64,000 bases of DNA from Spirosoma linguale DSM 74. Lineage in GTDB: Bacteria; Bacteroidota; Bacteroidia; Cytophagales; Spirosomataceae. The stretch is taken from contig CP001769.1 in the NCBI GenBank assembly GCA_000024525.1, positions 124,001 through 188,000 on the forward strand. Direction: 5' to 3'. A program made the translations under genes and the position numbers. A model generated the notes under the pieces. It was given only the letters and a program-made list of their open reading frames with translations, ran no database searches and was not told where the DNA came from. Positions 25,641-34,189 of the stretch are shown piece after piece; position 1 is the stretch's first letter, and each line of letters starts with the position of its first letter.

Positions 25641-26642
25641 TCAAAGATTGAGGACCGGACGTTCATTTGTTCTTCTTTCAATACCCATTCCGGCCTCATC
25701 TGGTGTTCGTCCGCCGAGCGAACTATGGGGTCGAAAGGAATTATATTCTTGACGCCAAGCCTCGATTTTTTCACGAGCATCTTCCAACGACAAGAACCAG
25801 TGAGCGTTCAAGCACTCGTCCCGAAAACTGCCATTGAACGACTCAATAAACGGGTTATCAGTTGGCTTGCCAGGTCTGGAAAAGTCTAATGTTACCCCGT
25901 TGTCATAAGCCCACAAATCGAGAGCTTTCGATATAAATTCACTGCCATTATCTACTTGAATCCGCTCGGGCATAGCCAAATGTATCTCTTTTAGTTGATT
26001 CATCACTGCTACTACATCATCCCCTTTCAACGATTGGCCGACATGAATGGCCACGCATTGGCGACTATAATTATCAACTATAGTTAACGCCCGGATTTTT
26101 CGGCCATCAAAAAGCTGGTCAGCCACAAAATCCATGCTCCAGCACTGATGAATACTGGAGAGTTGGGGGCGCTCTAACCGGTGGGCAGCGGCTCGATTAC
26201 GACGGGGGCGCTTGCTTCTGAGATGCAATCCTTCTTCACAATACACCCTATACACCCTTTTGTGGTTGTCACGCCAACCCTCCCGGCGCAGCAGCACATA
26301 AATCCGCTGATAACCGTACCGAACCCTTACCTGGGCAATTTCTTTGATTCGTTTCCGGATCACGGAGTCATCTCGACGACGAGATTTAAACTGCAAGGAG
26401 GATCGACGGAACTGAATCACAGCGCATGCACGACGTGCTGAAACGCGATAGTTTTCCATTAAACTTGAGGCCAGTTTTCTTAGCTGAACTGGCCTTAAAG
26501 CTTTTTTTTGAGCACATCCTGAAGCATTTGTTTGTCCAAGCTTAGGTCGGCCACTAGCTGTTTCAGCTGACGGTTTTCCTCTTCCAACTGGCGTAATCGG
26601 TGCAATTCGGCAACACCTAATCCGCCATACTTCTTCTTCCAA
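25641..26642 (-). CDS. IS3-family transposase OrfB (frame of the OrfAB fusion)
   Basis: This is the DDE transposase part. The functional segment begins at about QKKALRPVQLRKLASSLM (after 26510) with HTH_21-like RYGYQRIYVLLRREGW. The triad is Asp in CWSMDFVADQL, Asp in ERIQVDNGSEFIS and Glu in NPFIESFNGSFRDECLN. The first 40 or so residues of the open frame upstream lie inside orfA in another phase and are not made alone. An A8G run on the coding strand (minus, 26502-26509) is a classic -1 slippage site that would fuse OrfA to OrfB. The catalytic residues are intact. Confidence 0.88.
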   Translation of the reverse strand: MEEEVWRIRCCRIAPITPVGRGKPSAETASGRPKLGQTNASGCAQKKALRPVQLRKLASSLMENYRVSARRACAVIQFRRSSLQFKSRRRDDSVIRKRIKEIAQVRVRYGYQRIYVLLRREGWRDNHKRVYRVYCEEGLHLRSKRPRRNRAAAHRLERPQLSSIHQCWSMDFVADQLFDGRKIRALTIVDNYSRQCVAIHVGQSLKGDDVVAVMNQLKEIHLAMPERIQVDNGSEFISKALDLWAYDNGVTLDFSRPGKPTDNPFIESFNGSFRDECLNAHWFLSLEDAREKIEAWRQEYNSFRPHSSLGGRTPDEAGMGIERRTNERPVLNL

Positions 26643-26761
26643 TTGTAAAAGGTAGCCTCACTAATACCCATTTTGCGGCATACTTCAGCTACAGCCACTC
26701 CAGTCTCAGATTGTTTGAGAGCAAAAACGATTTGTGCTTCGGTGAACTTCGTTTTCTTCAT
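26495..26761 (-). CDS. IS3-family transposase OrfA
   Basis: This 88-residue protein has the standard HTH_Tnp_1 domain (TEAQIVFALKQSETGVAVAE, MGISEATFYNWKKKYGG) and a coiled coil (RQLEEENRQLKQLVADL). It ends DVLKKKL right on the A8 slippery run, as in many IS407/IS51-group elements. It belongs to IS B and starts 75 bp inside the right-hand end. Confidence 0.9.
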   Translation of the reverse strand: MKKTKFTEAQIVFALKQSETGVAVAEVCRKMGISEATFYNWKKKYGGLGVAELHRLRQLEEENRQLKQLVADLSLDKQMLQDVLKKKL

Positions 26762-26836
26762 GACGATTTGTTTGATTTAAGTTAATTCAAATCGCCCGAT
26801 TTCTCTACTTTACACTGGAACGCTTTTCTGGGGGGA

Positions 26837-27695
26837 CGTCAATTACACTGCTAAGATTAAGCAAGGCCGTTTTAGCTTTGAAGGGAAATTAGCCTATCCT
26901 ACTGGTTTTGTTATCGCTTTTTTTCCAAATTATGTATCAAGCCCTTTTATTCTTGAGCCAGGAAGCCAGTCAATCGCCTGTCAAGCAGATTCTAACCGGG
27001 AAATTCCGTCGATTGCCAACAGAAGTATGCGCGAATTAGCCACGGCACCTGTCAACTTCTTTTCGAGATTTATCTTATCAAGTAAACAGCGAAGCTCTTT
27101 ATTAAACTATGTTAAACAGCATCCTGATTCCTATGTCGGACTTTGGGAAACCGTGCGACAACTAAATGAAGGCTATGCCCCCATTTTGGATTCAATTTAT
27201 ACAGCCTTTTCAATGTCTCTTCAACGTACGTACGTAGGAAAGGTAATGGCTCAACGCCTGGCTTCATCTAAATCCACAGCCATTGGGCAGGTATTTCCCA
27301 GGTTAAGTCTGATAGACACAAACAAAAATCCAGTGGTCATTCCGGCCCGGCGAAAAGCGACTTATACACTCATTGATTTCTGGTATGCTCGTTGCACGGC
27401 TTGCCTGGAAGAATTTCCCAGTCTAACCGTGTTATTTGACAGGTATCAAACCAAAGGCTTTGATATTGCGGGTATTTCTATTGACAAATCAGTGGATATA
27501 GCGCTTTGGAAAAGCACTATAAAGAAGCGGGAGCTTAACTGGAGTCAGTATCTAGACGTAGCTGGTAAAGTCACACTCACTCAACTATCCATTGGCTACT
27601 TCCCATCAAACTTCTTGCTCGATGAAAAAGGCATTATTATTAAGAAGAATATTAATCCGAAGGAACTGAGTGAATTTTTATTGAAAAACTTGTAA
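26837..27695 (+). pseudogene. DUF4369-thioredoxin-like lipoprotein/periplasmic reductase, 5' end removed by IS B
   Basis: The frame is open from the IS border. It first reads a DUF4369-like segment (KIKQGRFSFEGKLAYPTG, YVSSPFILEPGSQSI), then a helical linker, then a thioredoxin fold of AhpC/TlpA type (TYTLIDFWYARCTACLEEF with the active site CTAC, then DIAGISIDKSVDIALWKS and YFPSNFLLDEKGII). Bacteroidota use such proteins as periplasmic thiol-disulphide reductases. The signal peptide and the start of DUF4369 are missing. A 222-residue protein could still be made from ATG 27027 but would stay in the cytoplasm. The WxxRCxxC spacing is CxxC with Thr-Ala between the cysteines. Confidence 0.8.
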
Positions 27696-27860
27696 TTGCC
27701 GACGCGAGCGTGTTGTGTTTGAGCTGGCACCGCAGCCGTAGACAGTCGGCTATCAGACCCAACACTAAGGTGATTGTCATAGGTGAATTTGCCTTTGGTA
27801 ACTGGAACGGGAAAACAGGTCAGAGTTAAGTATCAAGTTTGATTTTTCAACAGACGAGCC

Positions 27861-28082
27861 ATGATAAGAATGGTATTTGACGGATGGGAAGACGGGTTTA
27901 GTAAGATGTCGTCCACCAAATTATTTCAAGAATATTTTGGGTTAGGTCTCAAACAGGCTAAGGGAAAAACAGATGATTTATTAGATGGGAAATCATTTGG
28001 TTTATCGGTAGAGTACCTTGAAGATCCTCGAAGTGCGCTTAACGCTTTTTTGCAAATTGGAGCTCTCTGTCACCTTGAATAG
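27861..28082 (+). CDS. 73-residue protein resembling the ribosomal L7/L12 C-terminal fold
   Basis: The middle of this small protein (KLFQEYFGLGLKQAKGKTDD) follows the pattern of the L7/L12 C-terminal domain (IKxxREITGLGLKEAKxLVD) that binds translation factors. It has no acidic N-terminal dimerisation region, so it is not the ribosomal protein itself. Stand-alone copies of this fold exist in bacteria with poorly known roles. The gene is alone, flanked by non-coding sequence and the next hypothetical gene. The similarity is by eye and should be treated as moderate. Confidence 0.5.
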   Translation: MIRMVFDGWEDGFSKMSSTKLFQEYFGLGLKQAKGKTDDLLDGKSFGLSVEYLEDPRSALNAFLQIGALCHLE

Positions 28083-28120
28083 TATTAGACCAGCATAAAG
28101 GCAACCATACAACATAGAAA

Positions 28121-28540
28121 ATGTACTTTTTCAGAGTCAACTTACTAATCCGATTACCCCGTTTTCAGAAACTCCAAAGGGAATGGCAGCCCATCGCTTC
28201 TACCGTTTGCTCCGAATTCAATACTGCCTTTAGGGAGAATAAAGTCAAATTGAAAGGTTCAGGGTTTTATACAATAGAGCTTACTCCTAACGAGTACTTC
28301 ATTAACGATATTTTACCCGTGAATCCTTTGGGGTCGTCTGTTTGGACATACTCGAAGTACATTTCTATAAGTCAGTTCGAAAGCATTGATAAAGCTAGCA
28401 TGAGGCTTTTCTTAATTGAAGAAACGTACAACGCTTTGATAAAGCTGCTGGCTGTTAGACAATTACCGAATAATCTCTTTTTCGATACACTCAAAACGAT
28501 AAATAGAGATTCCGATATTACGTCGATGATCTTTAAATGA
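28121..28540 (+). CDS. Hypothetical protein, 139 residues
   Basis: I do not recognise this protein. It begins with a basic helix (LIRLPRFQKLQREWQPIAS) and has a beta-rich middle (VKLKGSGFYTIELTPNEYFI, SSVWTYSKYISISQF). The helical end is FLIEETYNALIKLLA. There is no signal peptide. It starts 39 bp after the L7/L12-like mini gene on the same strand, so the two may be co-transcribed. Base composition is AT-rich like the rest of this patch. Confidence 0.5.
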   Translation: MYFFRVNLLIRLPRFQKLQREWQPIASTVCSEFNTAFRENKVKLKGSGFYTIELTPNEYFINDILPVNPLGSSVWTYSKYISISQFESIDKASMRLFLIEETYNALIKLLAVRQLPNNLFFDTLKTINRDSDITSMIFK

Positions 28541-28673
28541 TTTCCTTACGTGGTCTGGATTGTGAAACTATTCTGGAAAAAGTGTGAATAGACACCCTTT
28601 TTATAAATGTACAAAGTTGTGGAATTTAGTCTTCCTGGCTGTTAGGTTAGGGGGACGGTTGGATCTCCTGCCA

Positions 28674-29309
28674 TCATAGTGCTTTTCGTTGCCAATCCAG
28701 CTTCTCTTCTTCCAATCGCTTTACCTGTTCGGTGATTTCCTCCGGCGATACATACAAGCGGGCGATTTTGTCTTTGTAACTCTGAGGGAGTTCGGCGTGG
28801 TCGAGAATGAACCGCTTGGTTTCGATGAGGTACTTGCCCAATCCGTGCCGAACGGCGTGGGCATCGGCAATGCGCTCCACCTTTTTTACGTAATCGGCCG
28901 AAAAGACATAACCCAACCCAAACCCGACCATATCCAGATTGGTGCGGCTTTCGTAGTCCATAATATGCCCCAACTCATGACCGATCCAGCCAATCATAAT
29001 GGCCTCGGGGAGTTGATGAATCGGAATGGCCGTGTGTGTCAGCTTGAATGTTGAACTGATGTTGATGCGGTACGCTCTGGATTTTCGGCTAGCCAGTATG
29101 GTGCTGAACACGGGCTGTGCCTGCATCACCGACGATTTTATCGACTGCTTGAACACGAACTGGATGGACGTTTCGACCAGTTCCGGGTAGAAGGAGAGTG
29201 CCGTCAGAACACTGTGTTCGAGGATCGACGGTATCGTTTTGTTCGTGCGAAACCGGGCCAGTTCTGGCGGGATTTCGTGCGTCAGGCTATTGATTCCAGG
29301 TGTCGACAT
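28674..29309 (-). CDS. HExxH zinc metallopeptidase-like protein
   Basis: A 211-residue protein with the zincin motif HELGHIMDYES (two His and catalytic Glu), preceded by the helix LPEAIMIGWIG and followed about 35 residues later by KKVERIADAHAV, whose Glu or Asp could be the third metal ligand. No signal peptide is seen, so cytoplasmic action is likely. It resembles small M48/M78-like minimal proteases but I cannot assign a family. It is on the minus strand, separated from the M81-type gene by a 102-bp palindrome. Confidence 0.62.
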   Translation of the reverse strand: MSTPGINSLTHEIPPELARFRTNKTIPSILEHSVLTALSFYPELVETSIQFVFKQSIKSSVMQAQPVFSTILASRKSRAYRINISSTFKLTHTAIPIHQLPEAIMIGWIGHELGHIMDYESRTNLDMVGFGLGYVFSADYVKKVERIADAHAVRHGLGKYLIETKRFILDHAELPQSYKDKIARLYVSPEEITEQVKRLEEEKLDWQRKAL

Positions 29310-29371
29310 AAGAAAAAGGGTTTACTGTACCTGTATTCTTAACGCGCTGGGAGAGGATTGGTTTGGGAAAC

Positions 29372-29473
29372 GTAGTGCCGACCGTCGATGCGTCGAACCG
29401 TCCCAGTCGGGTGTGTAGTAATTTACATTCACGCCCGACCGGGGCGGTTCGACGCATCGACAGTTGGTACTAC
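29372..29473. repeat. 102-bp imperfect palindrome with a perfect 17-bp core
   Basis: Arms of 44 bases (29372-29415 and 29430-29473) match at about 38 positions. The central GTCGATGCGTCGAACCG stretch is perfect and all differences are transitions. The right arm reaches the stop codon of the M81-type gene, so its RNA could fold there and end or protect the transcript. No T-run is present. Confidence 0.7.
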
Positions 29474-31050
29474 TTCTCGCCCGACAGCGGCACCATCTGC
29501 GCCGAGAGGTTTGGGGTTGCCATGTCTTTGTCGAAGGGGAAAATTGGTCGCTTAATACGCTTGAAGGGTAGTCGGGCCAAATCCTGATTGACGCCCCCCG
29601 GCGTCAGGGCCATAATCCAGCCCTGCTGCATGGCGTAAAGCTCCGGTTCGAGGTAGCCGATTTTTACCACCACAATGTCGGCGTCGCGGGGTTTGAGCCC
29701 CAGCCGGGTAAAGTCGATTTCCTTATGATAAGGCTTACGTTTCTGCGTAACGATCACGTGTACGCTGCCCACTTTCACCACTACCTCGACTTCCGCGTCT
29801 TTGTCGCCCTTGACAATCGATTCGACAGTGCCTTTGAGTCTGACGGGGGGCGCAAAGCGAGAATCGACCCGCGCACCGGCCACTCCGTCGACCTGACCGC
29901 CTACCCCAGCGGTCATTGCTTTTTTGACCAGTTCCGGGTCGGGGATAGATGCATAGATCAGCGATGGGCCATCAGCCTTTTTAAACTCCGGCCGGGCCAG
30001 CAGCTGCGTAAGTGTCCAGGTTACATCGCCTGCGCCACCGGCCGTTGGGTTGTCGCCTGTATCGCTGATGAAAAAGGGGTGCTTCTTGCTGGCGAATGCA
30101 TCCGACAGGCTTTTTTCCAGCGTGCCGGTTGGCGCTACGAAGTCGAACTGATTCCGGACGTTCCAGAAATCGAGGGCCAGTTTCTCGGCGGTTTCGGTCA
30201 CTTTAGCCTTATCGTCGCCGGTAACCATCACCACGGCATGGTTACGGGGTTCATCGGCCCAGGCATAGCCAATCCAGATGGCGGCATCGACAATACCCTC
30301 CCGGTGGTCGGCTAGGGGCTCCACCTGTTTGTAGAGACTCTTGCCGGGCTCGATGCGCGTGCTCGTTTTTTCGCCGGGGAGCAGGATCGGAACGGGAATC
30401 CAGGCTTTGTAAGCCGGTTTGCCCTTGCCGCTTTTGATGCGGTCGAGCAGGTTGACAACGGCCCGCTCTTTGGTCTGCATGGCATCTTCGTGTGGGGCCA
30501 TCCGGTAGCAGGTGATCAGATCGGAGTTCTGCGCCAGTCGCCAGGATACGTTACCGTGCAGATCCATTGACGTAGATACAAGAGTCTTATAGCCGATGAC
30601 CTTTCGGATACGGGCCAGAAAATCACCTTCGGGGTCGTCCAGACCCACCACGCTCATGGCCCCGTGAATATCGAAATAAAGGCCGTCGTAAGGACCGTAT
30701 TTTTTCAGCGAATCCAGCGTTTTGTTGACCAGCGACTCATAAGCCTCGCGGGTGACGGCCCCACCCGGTAACGACTTACCGACGATGGTAGGGAGCCACA
30801 TCGCCTGTTTGCGCAGGGGCGACACAGGCATCATGAACGGGTACGCGTTGAACACCTCTGGCCCATAGCGGGCATGGAAGGCTTCTTCGGTGGTTATGGC
30901 CGGCGAGAAGGTGCTGGATTCGATGCCCAGACCCGCTATGGCAATACGGGGTAAAGTCGTTGATGCTGGTTGCGTGGCTGATTGCGAAAGGCCACAACTT
31001 AAAGTGAAAAGCCAGGCCGTAAGCCCTAAGACGATGTGTTTCATGTCCAC
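29470..31050 (-). CDS. M81-family (MlrC-like) metallopeptidase, exported
   Basis: The protein has a signal peptide (HIVLGLTAWLFTLSCGLSQS), so it acts in the periplasm or is a lipoprotein. The M81/MlrC family marks are RIAIAGLGIESSTFSP, GLYFDIHGAMSV, TSMDLHGNVSWRL and YRMAPHEDAMQT, where the Asp/His residues bind zinc. The C-terminal half has the DTGDNPTAGGAGDVTW motif typical of the family. MlrC of sphingomonads cuts linear microcystin, but most relatives are uncharacterised. Length 524-526 residues depending on ATG 31044 or 31050. It is divergent from the molybdenum oxidoreductase gene. Confidence 0.87.
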   Translation of the reverse strand: MDMKHIVLGLTAWLFTLSCGLSQSATQPASTTLPRIAIAGLGIESSTFSPAITTEEAFHARYGPEVFNAYPFMMPVSPLRKQAMWLPTIVGKSLPGGAVTREAYESLVNKTLDSLKKYGPYDGLYFDIHGAMSVVGLDDPEGDFLARIRKVIGYKTLVSTSMDLHGNVSWRLAQNSDLITCYRMAPHEDAMQTKERAVVNLLDRIKSGKGKPAYKAWIPVPILLPGEKTSTRIEPGKSLYKQVEPLADHREGIVDAAIWIGYAWADEPRNHAVVMVTGDDKAKVTETAEKLALDFWNVRNQFDFVAPTGTLEKSLSDAFASKKHPFFISDTGDNPTAGGAGDVTWTLTQLLARPEFKKADGPSLIYASIPDPELVKKAMTAGVGGQVDGVAGARVDSRFAPPVRLKGTVESIVKGDKDAEVEVVVKVGSVHVIVTQKRKPYHKEIDFTRLGLKPRDADIVVVKIGYLEPELYAMQQGWIMALTPGGVNQDLARLPFKRIKRPIFPFDKDMATPNLSAQMVPLSGEK

Positions 31051-31293
31051 AAGTTAAGCCATTCAGGAAAGCAGGCCAACAATTGATTGTTTTTTGGGGA
31101 AAGTGGCTTCCTGCCGGATTCGTTGCCTGCGTAACGGCCACTCGGTGTTTACCCGTACCGTTCCCTAATAAGCTACCTGCCTGTCTGCTACCGGCAAACC
31201 TGTCAACACAATTAGGGTTACACTCAAAGCCTTGTCGAGACCGGCGTCAGCCTCTGCCAGACCGGGCATGATTGACTTGACAATAACCCGTTT

Positions 31294-33660
31294 ATGGAAC
31301 AGACCCGCGACAGCATTACGGATATCTGGGGTGAGCGTACCCCGCATTTTGGCGACTGGCCCGTTCGGGTCGACCGCCGGACTACCGCCGAACCCGATCA
31401 CTGGGTTCAGTCGGCCTGTGTCCTTTGCTCAAACGGCTGCGGCCTGGAAATCGGAGTCAAAGACGGCTGTATCGTGGGTGTTCGCGGTCTGGACCGGGAC
31501 CCCGTCAACCATGGGCGGCTGGGGCCTAAAGGCCTGCACGGCTGGGAGGCCAACCACAGCCCTGACCGGCTGACGAAACCGCTTATTCGACGGAATGGCG
31601 TGCTGGAAGAAGCAAGCTGGGACGAGGCTATGAACCTGATTGTGGAGCGGTCGCAGGCTATTATTCAGAAGCATACCAGCCTGGCGATGGGCTTTTATAC
31701 GTCCGGGCAGTTGTTTCTGGAGGAGTATTACACCCTGGCCGTACTTGGGAAAGCGGGCCTGAGTACACCCCATATGGATGGTAATACCCGCTTGTGTACG
31801 GCCACGGCAGCGGCTGCCCTCAAGCAGTCGTTCGGCTCCGACGGGCAGCCCGGTTCCTATATCGACCTCGATACGACTGATACCATCCTGCACGTTGGCC
31901 ATAATATAGCCTCGCAGCATACCGTGCTCTGGATGCGGATTCTGGATCGGCTGGCCGGACCTAATCCGCCCAAACTCATTGTCATTGACCCGCGCAGAAC
32001 GTTCACGGCCGAGAAAGCCCATATTCACTTAGCCCCCCGCGTTGGTACTAATGTGCCGGTGCTGAACGGGCTGCTGCATTTGCTCATTGAAGCCGGGCAA
32101 ATCGACCAGACCTACATCGACGCGCATACCGTTGGTTTCGATGAGTTGAAAAAAACGGTAGCATCCTGGACGCCCGACCGGGTTGAAGCCCTAACCGGTG
32201 TTCCCGCCGATCAACTGCGGGAAGCCGCTCAGTTGCTGGGGTCTACCAAAACGCTGGTGAGCAGCGCCTTGCAGGGTGTATATCAATCCATGCAGGCAAC
32301 GGCAGCGGCCGTTCAGGTAAACAATATCCACCTGATTCGCGGGCTGATTGGTCGGCCGGGCTGCGGTATATACCAGATGAATGGACAGCCAACGGCCCAG
32401 AACACCCGAGAAACCGGTGCCGACGGCGATATGCCTGGTTTTCGGAACTCGGGTAATCCCGAACACATGGATCAGCTGGCCCGGCTCTGGAACGTAGATG
32501 TGCGCAATATTCCCCATTGGTCGCCCCCGACGCACGCCATGCAAATCTGGCGGTATGCCGAACAGGGCTCCATCAAGTTTATGTGGATCAGTGCCACCAA
32601 CCCGGCGGTGTCCATGCCCGAACTGGCCCGTATTCGCCGGATTTTGCAGAAAGAAGACTTGTTCATTGTGGTGCAGGATGCGTTTATGACCGAAACCGCC
32701 CGCTATGCCGATGTGGTTTTGCCAGCTGCCCTTTGGGGAGAGAAAACGGGCTGCATGACTAACGTTGACCGTACTGTTCACCTGACCCAGAAGGCCATCG
32801 AACCACCCGGCGAAGCAAAGTCGGATCTGGAAATTTTTGTGGATTATTCACGGCGAATGGATTTTCGGGACAAAGACGGTGCGCCACTAATTAAGTGGAA
32901 TACGGCCGAAGGGGCTTTTGCCGCCTGGAAAGAATGCACCCGTGGCCGTCCCTGCGATTATACCGGCATGTCGTACGAAAAACTGCGCCGGGGCGGGATT
33001 CAATGGCCCTGCAACGACGAGCATCCCGACGGTACATCGCACCTGTATACCGACGGCGTTTTTCACACCAGTGCCGATGACTGCGAAGCTTATGGCTTCG
33101 ACATGACGACCGGCGGGGCCGTTACTCCGGAGGAATACAAGGCCAACGACCCCAAAGGGAAAGCGTTTATACGCGCCATCGACTACGAGCCCCCTCACGA
33201 AGAACCCGATCAGGACTACCCCCTTTGGCTAACGACGGGGCGACTGGTGTACCATTTTCATACCCGTACCAAAACGTCCCGGTCCAGAGCGCTGCACGAG
33301 GCTGCACCTGATTCGTTTATTCAGATTGCCCGCGAAGATGCCGACCGCTATGGCATAGCGGAAGGTGATCTGATCGAGGTGGAGTCGCGCCGGGGCCGGG
33401 TGATCGAACCCGCCCGCATTGGCGATATTGAGCCGGGGCTGGTGTTTATCCCGTTTCACTACGGCTACTGGGACGACCCCAAACGAAGTCGGGCTGCCAA
33501 CGAGCTCACCCTCACCGAGTGGGACCCCGTTAGTAAGCAACCTCACTTTAAGTACGCAGCCGTCCGCATTCGGAAAGCCAGCGCGGCCGACGAACGTGAG
33601 TTGGTTGCCGATCAGGCCGGACTGTTCCCGGAAACGGGTACCAATACCTTAAACAAGTAG
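31294..33660 (+). CDS. bis-MGD molybdopterin oxidoreductase (nitrate reductase/formate dehydrogenase-like)
   Basis: This 788-residue cytoplasmic enzyme belongs to the DMSO-reductase superfamily. Three cysteines for a [4Fe-4S] cluster are at 42, 45 and 49 (ACVLCSNGCG). The fourth is normally in GRLCPKG, but here that stretch is GRLGPKGLHGW (Gly77). Cys168 in MDGNTRLCTATA is in the place of the molybdenum ligand. Further marks are FMWISATNPAVSMPE, RYADVVLPAALWGEKTG and the C-terminal guanine-binding domain (PLWLTTGRLVYHFHTRTKT). There is no Tat signal. The gene directly after it (gap 5 bp) encodes a helical partner. The substrate cannot be read from the sequence. Confidence 0.88.
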   Translation: MEQTRDSITDIWGERTPHFGDWPVRVDRRTTAEPDHWVQSACVLCSNGCGLEIGVKDGCIVGVRGLDRDPVNHGRLGPKGLHGWEANHSPDRLTKPLIRRNGVLEEASWDEAMNLIVERSQAIIQKHTSLAMGFYTSGQLFLEEYYTLAVLGKAGLSTPHMDGNTRLCTATAAAALKQSFGSDGQPGSYIDLDTTDTILHVGHNIASQHTVLWMRILDRLAGPNPPKLIVIDPRRTFTAEKAHIHLAPRVGTNVPVLNGLLHLLIEAGQIDQTYIDAHTVGFDELKKTVASWTPDRVEALTGVPADQLREAAQLLGSTKTLVSSALQGVYQSMQATAAAVQVNNIHLIRGLIGRPGCGIYQMNGQPTAQNTRETGADGDMPGFRNSGNPEHMDQLARLWNVDVRNIPHWSPPTHAMQIWRYAEQGSIKFMWISATNPAVSMPELARIRRILQKEDLFIVVQDAFMTETARYADVVLPAALWGEKTGCMTNVDRTVHLTQKAIEPPGEAKSDLEIFVDYSRRMDFRDKDGAPLIKWNTAEGAFAAWKECTRGRPCDYTGMSYEKLRRGGIQWPCNDEHPDGTSHLYTDGVFHTSADDCEAYGFDMTTGGAVTPEEYKANDPKGKAFIRAIDYEPPHEEPDQDYPLWLTTGRLVYHFHTRTKTSRSRALHEAAPDSFIQIAREDADRYGIAEGDLIEVESRRGRVIEPARIGDIEPGLVFIPFHYGYWDDPKRSRAANELTLTEWDPVSKQPHFKYAAVRIRKASAADERELVADQAGLFPETGTNTLNK

Positions 33661-33665
33661 ACGTC

Positions 33666-34124
33666 ATGCATGTAGGAAATTACATTGGTCTTGTTCAGAG
33701 TAGTGAACAGCAGTTGGCGAAGGCATTTGCGCAGGTGGCCGACCATCATGGCGATGAGCCGGATATTTACCAGGTGTGCCAAACCCTGAGCGGTTGGTCG
33801 CAGCGGCACGTAACGGACTTGCAGCCGCTGGTTGACCGGTATGCGGCTACCAAAAACGATGAGCCGGACCGATTGTCGCAGACGCTCTTTGAGGAGCCGC
33901 GTTCGGGAGGTCTGGCCTTGTTGCGCGATCTGCACGATTTGTACCTGTTGGCCAGCGAAGTGGAGCTATGCTGGGTGGTGCTGTTGCAGGCGGCCCGTGG
34001 CCTGCGCGATCAGGAGCTGGAATCCCGTTGCCAGGAGTTCGACAAAACCACGAAACGACAGATAACCTGGCTGATGACCCGTATTAAACAAGCCGCCCCC
34101 CAAACGCTGATCGTGGCTGATTAA
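33666..34124 (+). CDS. 152-residue helical protein coupled to the molybdenum oxidoreductase
   Basis: I do not recognise a family with certainty. The protein is predicted to be all-helical, with His/Glu-rich stretches (QVADHHGDEPDIYQ, WSQRHVTDLQPL, LHDLYLLASEVELC) that recall a ferritin-like four-helix bundle. It starts 5 bp after the oxidoreductase stop, so both should be made together; it may be a small electron-transfer or assembly subunit. It ends at a hairpin shared with the convergent SLAC1/TehA-like gene. Confidence 0.6.
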   Translation: MHVGNYIGLVQSSEQQLAKAFAQVADHHGDEPDIYQVCQTLSGWSQRHVTDLQPLVDRYAATKNDEPDRLSQTLFEEPRSGGLALLRDLHDLYLLASEVELCWVVLLQAARGLRDQELESRCQEFDKTTKRQITWLMTRIKQAAPQTLIVAD

Positions 34125-34146
34125 TGAGCCGCTTCGTACAAGAGCT

Positions 34147-34189
34147 AGCAGCCGGACCAGGTGGTAGAACGCTGTCTAGTCCGGTTGCT
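34147..34189. terminator. Hairpin between convergent genes
   Basis: AGCAGCCGGAC (34147-34157) pairs with GTCCGGTTGCT (34179-34189), 11 bp with one wobble pair and a 21-base loop. It lies after the helical-partner stop codon and overlaps the last codons of the minus-strand gene, so it may terminate both. Confidence 0.55.

Larger units (their letters stand above)
25620..26836 (-). mobile_element. IS3-family insertion sequence B
   Basis: The element lies on the minus strand with imperfect inverted ends: TCCTCCCGAAAAGCGTGCC at the left and the complement of TCCCCCCAGAAAAGCGTTCC at the right. It is about 1.22 kb and carries overlapping orfA/orfB. It cuts a DUF4369-thioredoxin gene whose 3' part continues at 26837. 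The left flank does not supply the matching upstream codons except perhaps ten, so sequence was lost or rearranged at that border. Confidence 0.82.

Noticed and set aside
29363..29587. Plus-strand 74-codon frame across the palindrome and end of the M81-type gene
   Set aside because: It lies in the antisense of a well-supported gene and across an inverted repeat; no recognisable protein pattern.
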